Numbered from the stretch's first letter, positions 35,161 through 44,319 are shown. The stretch: DNA of 64,000 bases from Agrobacterium cavarae (GCF_004310285.1 NZ_SISF01000033.1:1-64000); one strand, 5' to 3'. The notes: a model not told the origin generated them from the letters alone. Translations and numbers: made by a program.

Positions 35161-35871
35161 TCATGCAGCCCTGCGGCCGAACCTGAAATCCCGGCCAGAA
35201 CGAACGACACGTGCCGGGAGAAGAGCCAGCAGCTCGGCCGCGAAGAGCCGCACATTCTCCAGCGCCTTGTCGACATTGCTGACCTTTTGACAGTCGAGCG
35301 CGGCAATCGTGCCGCCGTGGTCGAAGATATCGCGGAAGGCGGCACGCTCTGCGATGGGTGTATTGAGCACACGCACGTTGCGGCTTTCGAGCAGCGTCTT
35401 CACCTGAAGCAGCGCACGCGTGCTGACCATGGCGTTGACGCGCGTCAGCACGACAGAATGATCGATCTTGCGGCCCATCTTCAAGTCGAGAAATGCCAGA
35501 TGGTCAAGCACTTCCGCTGCCCCACGGGCGTCCATGGCCGAACCCTGCACAGGGATCAAGACGTGGTCGGAAATGCCGAGCGCCATCGTCAAGAGCGGGC
35601 TTTTGGTGCCAGGCAGATCGATGATGAAACAATCGGTATTGGACCGGTTCTCACGGATATGGCCTTCCAGCGAGGCCATCGTCACGTTTGATATGACACT
35701 GAGATTGTTGATCGAGCCAGAGATTTCAAACCAGTGCGAAATCCAAAGCTGCGGGTCCGCATCGAGAACCGTGACGCGGTGGCCTGTGCGGGCCAGTTCG
35801 GTTGCAAGCAAAAGAACCGCAGTGGTCTTGCCGGCCCCACCCTTTGTGTTGGCGAATGTGATGACTGTCAT
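35161..35871 (-). CDS. Orphan ParA/MinD-like ATPase
   Basis: The 236-residue protein has a deviant Walker A KGGAGKTT at 10-17, LDADPQ at 36-41, and a switch region IDLPGTKSPLL. Such ATPases partition plasmids or position complexes. No parB or repC adjoins, so it is a lone ParA (VirC1-type proteins are also lone ParA-like proteins). A 21-bp inverted repeat lies upstream at 35944-35964. The gene converges with higA. Role unknown. Confidence 0.82.
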   Translation of the reverse strand: MTVITFANTKGGAGKTTAVLLLATELARTGHRVTVLDADPQLWISHWFEISGSINNLSVISNVTMASLEGHIRENRSNTDCFIIDLPGTKSPLLTMALGISDHVLIPVQGSAMDARGAAEVLDHLAFLDLKMGRKIDHSVVLTRVNAMVSTRALLQVKTLLESRNVRVLNTPIAERAAFRDIFDHGGTIAALDCQKVSNVDKALENVRLFAAELLALLPARVVRSGRDFRFGRRAA

Positions 35872-35943
35872 GGTGACCCCGAGATGTCAGAGCCTTTGTA
35901 ATGCGATGCTCTGGAATGCACCGAAGCATGGTGCTTGATAGAG

Positions 35944-35964
35944 TGTTAACCAATATGGTTAACA
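35944..35964. promoter_or_regulatory. 21-bp inverted repeat upstream of the ParA gene
   Basis: TGTTAACC and GGTTAACA flank the five bases AATAT. It lies 72 bases before the ParA start in an AT-rich promoter-like stretch, so it may be an operator or a DNA site for ParA function. Confidence 0.5.
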
Positions 35965-36023
35965 AATTGAAAACACCTCTGAAGCAGCACGACGTCATCC
36001 CGGGTCGATACCAGTGACAAGGG

Positions 36024-36500
36024 TCAGTCGCCGCGCCGGGCAGCCTCGATCGTCGCCACATCGATTTTCTTCATCGTCATCATCGCCGCGAAGGCACGCT
36101 TGGCCTCCCCTCCGCCTGCAGCCAACGCTTCGAGCAGCGTGCGCGGCGTGATCTGCCAGGAAATGCCCCACCGATCCTTGCACCAGCCGCACTCGCTTTC
36201 CTGCCCGCCATTGCCGACGATGGCGTTCCAGTAGCGGTCGGTCTCTTCCTGATCGTCGGTTGCGATCTGGAAGGAAAACGCTTCGCTGTGCTTGAAGGTC
36301 GGGCCGCCATTCAGTCCGATGCAGGGGATGCCTGCGACGGTGAATGCCACCACCAGAATGTCACCCTGGCTGCCACTTGGATAATCGCCGGGCGCACGCG
36401 TAACCGCGCCAACCGAACTGTCCGGAAAGGTCTCGGCATAGAACCGTGCCGCAGCCTCGGCGTCTTTGTCGTACCACATGCAGATCGTATTCTTGCTCAT
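36024..36500 (-). CDS. VOC-family PhnB-like protein
   Basis: The 158-residue protein is of the 3-demethylubiquinone-9 3-methyltransferase/PhnB type: TICMWYDKDAEAAARFYAETFPDSSVG, FTVAGIPCIGLNGGPTFKHSEAFSFQI, SECGWCKDRWGISWQITPRTLLEAL. Despite the family name, no methyltransferase SAM motif is visible. Start at ATG 36500 with GGGAGGAAGG upstream; the frame extends 43 codons further. Function unknown. Confidence 0.78.
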   Translation of the reverse strand: MSKNTICMWYDKDAEAAARFYAETFPDSSVGAVTRAPGDYPSGSQGDILVVAFTVAGIPCIGLNGGPTFKHSEAFSFQIATDDQEETDRYWNAIVGNGGQESECGWCKDRWGISWQITPRTLLEALAAGGGEAKRAFAAMMTMKKIDVATIEAARRGD

Positions 36501-36600
36501 GATCCTTCCTCCCGTGGAAGACAGGATCATAGCGCGTTTATCAGAACGTGGCGATATTGAAGGGCGGAGCCTGCACTTTGGTACCGGCAGGAAATGGACA

Positions 36601-36625
36601 AGGCGGGACGCGTGACGTCCCGCCT
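36601..36625 (-). terminator. Terminator hairpin after the iron ADH gene
   Basis: AGGCGGGACG and CGTCCCGCCT form a perfect 10-bp stem with loop CGTGA, immediately after the stop of the last gene of the 36.6-43.1 kb cluster. The T-run is poor. Confidence 0.5.
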
Positions 36626-36632
36626 GCATCGA

Positions 36633-37778
36633 TCAGAAACAAGCCTCGAACAAGGCCTTGGTATTTTCCAGCGTCATCTCAACCGGGTTGCCACCGCAGC
36701 TCGGATCCTTGATCGCCTCAGCTGTCAGCTCGTCGATACGATCCGGCTTGATGCCCATGGCCGTGAGGCTCTCAGGCACGCCAAGTTCCTTGCGAAGCTC
36801 CAGCACGTAATCGTAGAAGCCGTCGAACCCGCCCTCAATGCCGAGATAGGCCGCCGCACGCGCGATCTTGTCTTCGATCGCCGGGCGATTGAAGCGCAGC
36901 ACGGCAGGCATCACCACAGCATTCGTCATGCCGTGATGGGTATTGTAGACGGCACCGATCGGATGCGACAGCGAATGGATCGCGCCGAGACCCTTCTGGA
37001 AGGAGACCGCACCCATGGCGGCTGCCGCCATCATGTTGGTGCGCGCTTCGATATCCGTGCCGTCCTTGTAAGCCCGAGGCAGGAACTCCTTGATCAGCCG
37101 CATGCCTTCCAGGGCAATACCCTGGCTCATCGGGTGATAGAAGGGCGAGGAATAGGCTTCCAGGCAATGGGCGAACGCATCCATGCCGGTGCCTGCGGTT
37201 ATGACCTTCGGCATGCCGACGGTCAGTTCCGGGTCGCAGATGACGACGCCCGGCAGGAATTTTGGATGGAAGATGATCTTCTTCACATGGGTCTTGGAGT
37301 TGGTAATGACGCTGGCGCGTCCCACTTCAGAACCCGTTCCAGCCGTCGTCGGCACCGCTACAATCGGTGCGATCCCATCGGAATTGGCGCGCGTCCACCA
37401 GTCGCCAACATCCTCAAAGTCCCAAACCGGTCGCGTCTGCCCCGCCATGAAGGCGACAGCCTTGCCGAGATCAAGGCCCGACCCGCCGCCGAAGGCCACG
37501 ACACCATCATGACCGCCATCCTTGAAGGCCTTCACACCCGCCTCGAGGTTGATCTCGTTCGGATTCGGATCGACGTCTGAGAAGATCGCGCGGCCAAGTC
37601 CGGCCTCGTCAAGAATATCCAGCGCATGGCCGGTGATCGCCATCCCAGCAAGACCGCGATCCGTGACCAGAAGCGGCTTCTTGATACCGAGCGTCTTGCA
37701 GGCATCCGCCAGTTCCTTGATGCGGCCACGCCCGAGCTTGATGGGGGTCGGATAGCTCCAGTTTGCGACGATGTTCAT
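36633..37778 (-). CDS. Iron-containing alcohol dehydrogenase
   Basis: The 381-residue enzyme is a group III ADH: GGGSGLDLGKA at 97-107 binds NAD, and Asp201, His205, His269 and His283 correspond by spacing to the iron ligands of FucO (GMDAFAHCLEAY and AIHSLSHPIGAVYNTHHG). It should oxidise an alcohol to an aldehyde. It overlaps the aldehyde dehydrogenase stop by four bases and closes the amino-alcohol cluster. A gamma-glutamyl-ethanolamide alcohol group is a likely substrate, by inference. Confidence 0.9.
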   Translation of the reverse strand: MNIVANWSYPTPIKLGRGRIKELADACKTLGIKKPLLVTDRGLAGMAITGHALDILDEAGLGRAIFSDVDPNPNEINLEAGVKAFKDGGHDGVVAFGGGSGLDLGKAVAFMAGQTRPVWDFEDVGDWWTRANSDGIAPIVAVPTTAGTGSEVGRASVITNSKTHVKKIIFHPKFLPGVVICDPELTVGMPKVITAGTGMDAFAHCLEAYSSPFYHPMSQGIALEGMRLIKEFLPRAYKDGTDIEARTNMMAAAAMGAVSFQKGLGAIHSLSHPIGAVYNTHHGMTNAVVMPAVLRFNRPAIEDKIARAAAYLGIEGGFDGFYDYVLELRKELGVPESLTAMGIKPDRIDELTAEAIKDPSCGGNPVEMTLENTKALFEACF

Positions 37779-39163
37779 TTCGTGACTTTCTTCAGATGGT
37801 ATGATTTTGGACGTGTCAGGTTCTGGAAGCCGATGACGGAGAGCGAACCGCCGCGTCCGGTTTCCTTGACGCCTGTCCAGCAGAGTGCGGGATCGAGATA
37901 ATCCGCACGGTTCATGAAGACGGTGCCCGTTTCGATCTCGCGACCGATGCGCCCTGCCCGTTCGGCATCCTGGGTCCAGAGCGAGGCGGTCAGGCCGTAT
38001 TTGCTGTCATTCATCAGCCGGATGGCTTCCTCGTCACTCTTCACCTTCATGATGCCGACCGCTGGGCCAAAGGTCTCTTCCGTCATGAACTCAATGGAGT
38101 GATCGACATCGATCAGAACCTGCGGCGCGACATAGGCGCTCTCGCCGTCATCAGCGGCGAAGAGCTTCGGATCGACCAGCGCCTTGGCGCCCTTCGCAAT
38201 CGCGTCGGCCACTTGCTGGCGCACCACCTTGGCGAAACGCTTGTTGGCCATCGGCCCAAGTGTCGTTTCCTGTTCCAGCGGGTTGCCAAGCTTGTAGTTG
38301 GACACCCAGGCAACCGACTTTTCGACAAAGGCATCGTAGAGCGCTTCGTTGACATAGATACGCTCGATGCCGCAGCAGCACTGACCGGAATTATAGGTCG
38401 CACCATCCATCAGCGTATCAACGGCAACATCGAGATCGGCATCTTCCATCACATAGCCTGGGTCCTTGCCGCCAAGCTCAAGTCCAAGACCGGTGAAAGT
38501 GCCAGCCGCTGCACGCTCGATGGCGCGTCCGCCTTCCACCGATCCGGTGAAATTGACGAAGTTGAACAGCCCTTCTGAGATCAGTGCAGACGTCGTCTGG
38601 TGATCGAGGAAGACATTGACGAACACATCATCGGGAACACCCGCCTCGACAAAGGCGCGCACCATGCGCTCGCCGACGAGAAGCGTCTGCGCCGCATGTT
38701 TGATGACGACGGTGTTGCCGGCCATCAGCGCGGGTGCAACCGTGTTGATCGCGGTCATATAGGGGTAGTTCCAAGGCGCGATGACGAAGACCACGCCATG
38801 CGCTTCGCGCTCGATGCGGCGTTCGAAATTGCCGCTCTCCTCGATCACGAGCGGCGCCAGTGCGTCTGCGGCAATCGAGGCGACGTAATTCGAGCGTTCG
38901 TTGAAGCCCTTGAACTCCCCACCATAGCGAACCGGGCGGCCCATCATGTGAGCCAGTTCCGGTACCACCTCATCCACCATTTCGTTGAGGCGCGCCACGC
39001 CCTTCAAAACCAGTTGAACGCGTTCTTCCAAAGGGCGGCGTGCCCACGCTTTTTGCGCAGCCCGCGCCTTCAACACGGCGCCGCGCGCCGCATCCAGCGA
39101 CATCGCCTCCCGTTCGGCATAGACCGAGCCGTCGATCGGCGAGATATTCTGGATCATGACCAT
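37775..39163 (-). CDS. Aldehyde dehydrogenase family protein
   Basis: The 462-residue enzyme has APWNYPY, VIKHAAQTLLVGER for NAD, LELGGKDP with the general-base Glu, and YNSGQCCCG with likely catalytic Cys263. It resembles gamma-glutamyl-aminobutyraldehyde- and succinate-semialdehyde-type ALDHs. It lies between the GS-like ligase and the iron ADH; the ADH begins in its stop. It would oxidise the aldehyde formed by that ADH. Confidence 0.9.
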   Translation of the reverse strand: MVMIQNISPIDGSVYAEREAMSLDAARGAVLKARAAQKAWARRPLEERVQLVLKGVARLNEMVDEVVPELAHMMGRPVRYGGEFKGFNERSNYVASIAADALAPLVIEESGNFERRIEREAHGVVFVIAPWNYPYMTAINTVAPALMAGNTVVIKHAAQTLLVGERMVRAFVEAGVPDDVFVNVFLDHQTTSALISEGLFNFVNFTGSVEGGRAIERAAAGTFTGLGLELGGKDPGYVMEDADLDVAVDTLMDGATYNSGQCCCGIERIYVNEALYDAFVEKSVAWVSNYKLGNPLEQETTLGPMANKRFAKVVRQQVADAIAKGAKALVDPKLFAADDGESAYVAPQVLIDVDHSIEFMTEETFGPAVGIMKVKSDEEAIRLMNDSKYGLTASLWTQDAERAGRIGREIETGTVFMNRADYLDPALCWTGVKETGRGGSLSVIGFQNLTRPKSYHLKKVTK

Positions 39164-39180
39164 GATATGTTCCTAGCCTG

Positions 39181-40548
39181 TTATGCTCTTTCGAAACCGC
39201 GCGCGACTTCCCAGTCGGTCACGCGGCGATCATATTCTTCCTGTTCCCACTTTGCGGCACGCACATAGTGGTCGATCACGTCGTCCCCGAAGGCCCCGCG
39301 CAGCATGGCGGAACCGTTCAGGTGATCCGTGGCGTCGCGAAGCGTTTTCGGGATCTCCCGAACTTCCTTGCCGCCATAGGCGTCGCCGACGAATTGCGGC
39401 TCAAGTTCCATCTTCTTCTCGATGCCGTCAATGCCGGCCGCAAGCAGTGCTGCCATGGCAAGATGCGGATTGAGATCGGAGCCACCCACACGGCACTCGA
39501 TGCGGATGCCCTTGGTGCCATCGCCACACAGACGATAGCCGGCCGTACGGTTGTCCATGCTCCAGACTGCCTTGGTCGGCGCGAATGTGCCGGCCATGTA
39601 ACGCTTGTAGGAGTTGATATACGGCGCAAGGAAATAGGTGATCTCGCTGGCATGCGCCAGAAGCCCCGCCACATAATGCTTCATCATCTCAGACATGCCG
39701 TGATCAGCATCCTTATCGAAGAACTTCGATGTCTTGCCATCCAGGCTCCAGAGAGACTGGTGAATGTGCGAGGAGCTGCCAGCGGCGCTATAGTTCCACT
39801 TGGCAAGGAAAGTCACGGACTTGCCCTTGGACCAGGCGATCTCCTTGGTGGCATTTTTGATGATGGCATGGCGGTCGGCCATGGTCAGTGCGTCGGCATA
39901 ACGCACGTTGATTTCTTCCTGCCCGGCGGACGCTTCGCCCTTGGTGTTTTCCACCGGAATGCCGGCCCCTTGCAGGCCGTTGCGGATGGCGCGCATCACC
40001 TCCTCTTCCTTGGTGGTCTGGAAGATGTGGTAATCCTCATTATAGGCGCTCGCCGGATTGAGGTTGCGATAGCCGCTGGCGCGTACCGACTCGAAGCTCT
40101 GGTCGAAGAGAAAGAACTCAAGCTCGCTTGCCATATAGGCTTTGAGCCCCATGGCCTCGAGCCGGGCCACCTGGCTTTTCAGCATCGCACGCGGCGAATG
40201 CGGCACTTCGGCGTGGGTGTGATGATCATAGGCATCGCAGATAACGAGCGCTGTTCCTTCCAGCCAAGGCACCCGACGCAGCGTCGCCATGTCCGGCTTC
40301 AGCGTGTAGTCACCGTAGCCCTTCTCCCAGCTCGTGGCTCTATAGCCAGGAACCGTCTCCATCTCCATGTCGGTGGCGAGCAGATAGTTGCAGCAATGCG
40401 TTTCATCATACGCACTCTCGACAAAGAACTGCCCCTGGAACCGCTTACCCATCAGGCGACCCTGCATATCCACGAGGCACGCCAGAACCGTGTCGATGCG
40501 CCCTTCGGCGACATCCTTCTTCAACTCGTCGAATGTGTAGGTCGTCAT
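39181..40548 (-). CDS. Glutamine-synthetase-family ligase (gamma-glutamyl-amine synthetase, GlnA4/PuuA-like)
   Basis: The 455-residue protein is a GS relative. N-terminal TVLACLVDMQGRLMGKR, ELEFFLFDQSF with metal-binding Glu, EINVRYADALTMADRH, HIHQSLW with the ATP/Mg site, SYKRYMAGTFAPTKAVWSMDNR and RIECRVGGSDLNPHLAMAA follow GS order. It differs from true GlnA in the lack of an adenylylation Tyr loop and in context: an ethanolamine-type permease lies upstream and dehydrogenases downstream. So it likely joins glutamate to an amine with ATP. ATG at 40548 chosen; an upstream TTG exists. Confidence 0.85.
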   Translation of the reverse strand: MTTYTFDELKKDVAEGRIDTVLACLVDMQGRLMGKRFQGQFFVESAYDETHCCNYLLATDMEMETVPGYRATSWEKGYGDYTLKPDMATLRRVPWLEGTALVICDAYDHHTHAEVPHSPRAMLKSQVARLEAMGLKAYMASELEFFLFDQSFESVRASGYRNLNPASAYNEDYHIFQTTKEEEVMRAIRNGLQGAGIPVENTKGEASAGQEEINVRYADALTMADRHAIIKNATKEIAWSKGKSVTFLAKWNYSAAGSSSHIHQSLWSLDGKTSKFFDKDADHGMSEMMKHYVAGLLAHASEITYFLAPYINSYKRYMAGTFAPTKAVWSMDNRTAGYRLCGDGTKGIRIECRVGGSDLNPHLAMAALLAAGIDGIEKKMELEPQFVGDAYGGKEVREIPKTLRDATDHLNGSAMLRGAFGDDVIDHYVRAAKWEQEEYDRRVTDWEVARGFERA

Positions 40549-40580
40549 GATCTCGTTGTTCCCTATGTTGGTTTTTGTCA

Positions 40581-40607
40581 AAGGGCGGCCCTAACAGCGC
40601 CGCCCTT
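40581..40607. terminator. Hairpin between permease and GS-like gene
   Basis: AAGGGCGGC (40581-40589) pairs with GCCGCCCTT (40599-40607). On the plus strand CTCTTTTT follows; on the minus strand, the direction of the genes, only TTT follows. It may partly stop transcription between the two genes. Confidence 0.5.
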
Positions 40608-40620
40608 CTCTTTTTGATCG

Positions 40621-42135
40621 TCAGGCTTTCGCGGCAGACGCTTTGAGTGCGGCTTGCTTGTGCTCCATCGCAAACTCCTCCTCCGGCGAGAGGATAAGGC
40701 GATGGCGACCGATGATGGCGAAATAGGCGATCGCCACGGCAAACCAGATCGCCACCCACAACACGCCCTTGGTGAAGTTCGGGTCCTGCACCTGATAAAG
40801 CAGTGTCACGACGGCGATGATGATGGTCAGCACTGCACCTGGCACGCCAAGCGGCGAACGGAATGGCCGTTCGATATGCGGCAGGTTTTTGCGCAGCAGA
40901 ATGAAGGAGATCGCCTGCATGATGTAGGAGAACATCGCGCCGAACACGGCCATGTTCAGCAACACGCTGCCGATGATGCTGCCGCCCTGCTCCGCACCGA
41001 GTGCGAACCAGATGATCATCATGACGCCCAAGCCGACGATCGCACCCGTCAGCATGGCGACATGCGGTGTCTTGAACTTGGAGTGAGTGATGGACAACGC
41101 CGTGGGGAAATAGCCAGCGCGAGAGAGCGAATAGATCTGCCGCCCCTGTGCATAAAGGATGGTGTGGAAGCTGGCGATGAGGCCGGTCAAAGCCACGAGA
41201 CCCAGCAACACCACGCCGCTATCGCCATAGACCGCCTTGAAGCCATCCAGGAGCGGCTCCAGTGCCGAACTGAGGTGGAATGCGCCGACGCCGGGAAGCG
41301 ATGGATTGAGCAGCACGATCATGAAGGCGGACACCATCAACGTGATGATGCCGAGAATGATGCCCTTCGGCATGTCGCGCTTGGGATCGACCGACTCTTC
41401 GGCTGCGAGCGGCAACTGTTCGATCGCAAGGAACAGCCAGACGGCAAATGGAAGTGTCGCCAGAACGCCGGAAATGCCGAACGGGAAGAAGGAGCCATTG
41501 CCCTCCGGCAGTTCGACCGCCTTGCCATCCGGCCCGACACCGATATTCAGCGCCCAGCGGGAGAAATCGATGTTGGGAATGGCGCTGATCCAGAAGAACA
41601 CCAGAACGCCGAGCGAAATCAGCGTGATAACCAATGTCACCTTGAAGGACAGCTCAAGCCCGAAGACGTTGAGCGCCAGGAAGATGATGTAGAACAACAC
41701 CCACAGAAGCGGCGAATAGGCCGGATCGAGCCCGAGAATGGAATTCACATAGGCCGTGATGAAGGTGACGATGACGGCCGGGGTCAGAACATATTCGACA
41801 TTTTCGCAAAGCCCGGTAATGAAGCCGCCCCAAGGCCCCATCGCAGTCCGCGCAAAAGAGTAAGCCGCACCGGTGTGCGGCAACGCCGGGCTCATTTCCG
41901 CAATGGAAAAGGTCAGGCCCAGATACATGATGGCGATGATGATACCCGCCACGAGCATGCCGCCCCAGCCGCCGATGGCAAAGCCGAAATTCCAGCCGGA
42001 AAAATGTCCGGAAATGACAGCGCCGACGCCGAGCGCCCACAGCGACCAGACGCCCGCATAACGCGATAGTCCACGCTTTTCGAAATAGGATGCGTCTGCC
42101 TTTTTATAGCTGACGCCGGATGATGAACTGTCCAT
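40621..42135 (-). CDS. APC-family permease, ethanolamine-permease type
   Basis: The 504-residue protein has about twelve membrane segments and APC motifs: YFEKRGLSRYAGVWSLWALGVGAVISGHFSGWN, EMSPALPHTGAAYSFARTAMGPWGG, and AIEQLPLAAEESVDPKRDMPKGI. This is typical of the ethanolamine permease subfamily (Eat). It should import ethanolamine or a related small amine. AGGAGAG precedes the ATG at 42135. It is upstream of the GS-like ligase in the same direction. Confidence 0.85.
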   Translation of the reverse strand: MDSSSSGVSYKKADASYFEKRGLSRYAGVWSLWALGVGAVISGHFSGWNFGFAIGGWGGMLVAGIIIAIMYLGLTFSIAEMSPALPHTGAAYSFARTAMGPWGGFITGLCENVEYVLTPAVIVTFITAYVNSILGLDPAYSPLLWVLFYIIFLALNVFGLELSFKVTLVITLISLGVLVFFWISAIPNIDFSRWALNIGVGPDGKAVELPEGNGSFFPFGISGVLATLPFAVWLFLAIEQLPLAAEESVDPKRDMPKGIILGIITLMVSAFMIVLLNPSLPGVGAFHLSSALEPLLDGFKAVYGDSGVVLLGLVALTGLIASFHTILYAQGRQIYSLSRAGYFPTALSITHSKFKTPHVAMLTGAIVGLGVMMIIWFALGAEQGGSIIGSVLLNMAVFGAMFSYIMQAISFILLRKNLPHIERPFRSPLGVPGAVLTIIIAVVTLLYQVQDPNFTKGVLWVAIWFAVAIAYFAIIGRHRLILSPEEEFAMEHKQAALKASAAKA

Positions 42136-42330
42136 GCCTTGTCTCTCCTGATCAAGAAAAAAGCAGGCAGTCAGCCGGATTGGCCGATTTTGCCCCAGTT
42201 CGGCTGGCGGGACCTTCCCACCGGCCGCATGCATCTGCTGTTCCCTATCCCGTCTGGCGCGCGCCATTTTTGGCGTTCTGGACCACACGGCACATTATCC
42301 TTCGGCAGGGTAACCTGCCGACATGCAAGT

Positions 42331-43104
42331 CTAGTCTCCTATGCTGGCAAGCGCTCTTTCGAGGCTTTCACCCAAATAGTCGGCAGCGGCACGCTGTCCC
42401 GCCTCGTCTGCGATGAGATCGTTGCGAACTTCGATCATCACATTCAACAGACCTTCCGGCAGCGCGTGCAGACGAAGCGTGTGGGTTACGCCGTCCTCCG
42501 GCCCGTAGGGCTCATTGCGCTCAACCTTGAAAGAGGCCGCTTCCCGGTCGGCGAGCATCGCATCGGCCAGACGCGAGTCCCTGTCGTGCAGGATCCCGAT
42601 TTCCACCTCGCGCACCCGCCCGTGATAGACCGGCGTAAAACTGTGAATGGTCACGATGACACTCTCAATGCCGAGGATCTTCCGCTTTTCGACGAGGCTG
42701 GACACGGCTTCATGAAACGGAACGTAGAGGGCGGCAGTCCGGAGAAACCGTTCGGCCTCATCCAGATCGGCATTGCCCGGAATGTTATAGATCTCGCTTG
42801 CGACCGGCATGGCGGAGGCCGATTCCGGCGGACGATTGCAGTCATAGATCAGTCGCGAAAACCGCTGGAAAACGAGCGCTGCATCGAGCTTCTCGGAAAG
42901 AAGACGCGCCACCGCGAGCGCGCCAGGGTCCCAGGCAATGTGGCTCGACAAGACATCCTCGGCAAGACCGAGATCGCCATAACGGGCGGGAAGCGTTTTC
43001 GAGGCGTGCTCGCAGACGAGCAGCACCCGGCTTTTCCCCGTTTCGTTTTCCACCGCGACTGCGTCACCTTCGTCGGCGTGGAAAAATTGCGAACGAACCG
43101 TCAT
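42331..43104 (-). CDS. N-formylglutamate amidohydrolase family protein
   Basis: The 257-residue protein shows the FGase fold: LLVCEHASKTLPARYGDLGL (His/Glu metal ligands), IAWDPGALAVARLLSEKLDA, RLIYDCNRP, VTIHSFTPVY and EVRNDLI. The family hydrolyses N-formylglutamate, and some members act on other N-acyl glutamates. Here, no hut genes are present; it stands upstream of the ethanolamine-type permease. It may hydrolyse the gamma-glutamyl product, which is inference. Start ATG 43104; TTG at 43137 is upstream. Confidence 0.82.
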   Translation of the reverse strand: MTVRSQFFHADEGDAVAVENETGKSRVLLVCEHASKTLPARYGDLGLAEDVLSSHIAWDPGALAVARLLSEKLDAALVFQRFSRLIYDCNRPPESASAMPVASEIYNIPGNADLDEAERFLRTAALYVPFHEAVSSLVEKRKILGIESVIVTIHSFTPVYHGRVREVEIGILHDRDSRLADAMLADREAASFKVERNEPYGPEDGVTHTLRLHALPEGLLNVMIEVRNDLIADEAGQRAAADYLGESLERALASIGD

Positions 43105-43185
43105 GGTCGTACCCCATCTGGTTTTGCCGTTCCCCAACGACGCGAAGAGAATTCTTCACATATGCCAAAGTGTCAAATGGATTTT

Positions 43186-43201
43186 TGAAATTTTCTCTTC
43201 A
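43186..43201. promoter_or_regulatory. Possible RpiR operator in divergent promoter region
   Basis: TGAAATTTTCTCTTCA has TGAA/TTCA arms and lies midway between the divergent amidohydrolase and RpiR genes. A second, similar AT-rich inverted repeat GAAGAGAATTCTTC lies at 43144-43157. Weak evidence. Confidence 0.3.
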
Positions 43202-43281
43202 TTTTTCCGATTGACTCCGGCGTAACTGCGTATCTTAATCCTGCGCAAAACCCGGTGACAAAACCGGAAAAGGGGAAGAAT

Positions 43282-44163
43282 TTGAGCAACACGTCGTCTG
43301 CGACGGTGTCGGAGGTCATCCAGACCCACTATGAGGGTTTGACGCGCGCCGAAAGGCAGCTCGCGGAGAGTCTGCTCGCGAATTACCCCGTGTCCGGCCT
43401 CGGCAGCATCACAACTGTCGCGGAAAATGCTGGCGTCTCCACCCCGACGGTTGCTCGCATGGTGCAGAAACTCGGCTACAAGGGTTACCCTGAATTTCAG
43501 GCAAGCCTTCATCAGGAGCTGGAAGCCACCATTTCCAACCCGATTGCCAAGCATGACAGATGGGCGAGCAACGCGCCTGGCTTGCATATCCTCAACCGCT
43601 TCGCAGCTGCCATCACCAACAATCTGCGCGACACGCTAAGCGATCTGGATACGGCCGATTTCGACAATGCTGCTGCACTTCTCTCGGACAGAAAGCGCGG
43701 CATCTATTTCGTCGGCGGGCGCATCACCGGTGCGATTGCGGAATATTTCTTCACCCATATGCAGGTCATTCGCCCGAAGACGGCGTTGATGTCATCCAAC
43801 TCCAGCTCATGGCCGCAATATATGCTGAACATGAGCGCCGGCGACGTGTTGGTGATCTTCGACATCCGTCGCTACGAGCAGGACATGGTGACGCTGGCCC
43901 AGGTGGCGCATGACAACGATGTCAGCATTCTTCTGTTCACCGACCAGTGGACATCGCCTGTCTCCCGCTTTGCCAAACACACCTTCCGGGTGAAGATCGA
44001 AGCGCCGTCCGCATGGGACAGCTCGGTCGTCACCCTCTTCGTCGTCGAAGCGTTGATCGAGGCGGTGCAGAGCAATGGATGGGACGAAACCCGCCAGCGC
44101 ATGAACGCGCTTGAAGGCCTTTTCGAGCAGACACGCCTGTTCAGAAAACCCGATCGAGGGTGA
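43282..44163 (+). CDS. MurR/RpiR-family regulator with SIS domain
   Basis: The 293-residue protein has the N-terminal HTH_6 domain (LTRAERQLAESLLANYPVSGLGSITTVAENAGVSTPTVARMVQKLGYKGYPEFQASL) and a SIS domain (KRGIYFVGGRITGAIAEYFFTHM and GDVLVIFDIRRYEQDMVTLAQVAHDNDVSILLFTD). RpiR proteins usually sense a phosphosugar or similar ligand. TTG at 43282 has AGGGGAAG at six bases; GTG at 43255 is the alternative. It may control the divergent amino-alcohol cluster, the downstream ABC operon, or both. Confidence 0.88.
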   Translation: MSNTSSATVSEVIQTHYEGLTRAERQLAESLLANYPVSGLGSITTVAENAGVSTPTVARMVQKLGYKGYPEFQASLHQELEATISNPIAKHDRWASNAPGLHILNRFAAAITNNLRDTLSDLDTADFDNAAALLSDRKRGIYFVGGRITGAIAEYFFTHMQVIRPKTALMSSNSSSWPQYMLNMSAGDVLVIFDIRRYEQDMVTLAQVAHDNDVSILLFTDQWTSPVSRFAKHTFRVKIEAPSAWDSSVVTLFVVEALIEAVQSNGWDETRQRMNALEGLFEQTRLFRKPDRG

Positions 44164-44319
44164 CAAGCCGGACGATCGAAACCGACTAGAAGGACAAAAG
44201 GGAGAAGACGCAAGCAGAACGACAAATGTCGCACACACCGCAACATGACAAAAAAGTGACGTAATGATGGCAGGGAGGCCCAAACGGGGCTAGCGTGACC
44301 GCGATGAGCACCCTTACAA

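Noticed and set aside
39181..40548. Calling the GS-like gene housekeeping glutamine synthetase
   Set aside because: Its sequence and context fit gamma-glutamyl-amine ligases (PuuA/GlnA4), not GlnA.
42331..43104. Assigning the amidohydrolase to histidine utilisation (HutG)
   Set aside because: No hut genes are near; the neighbours are amine-uptake and oxidation genes.
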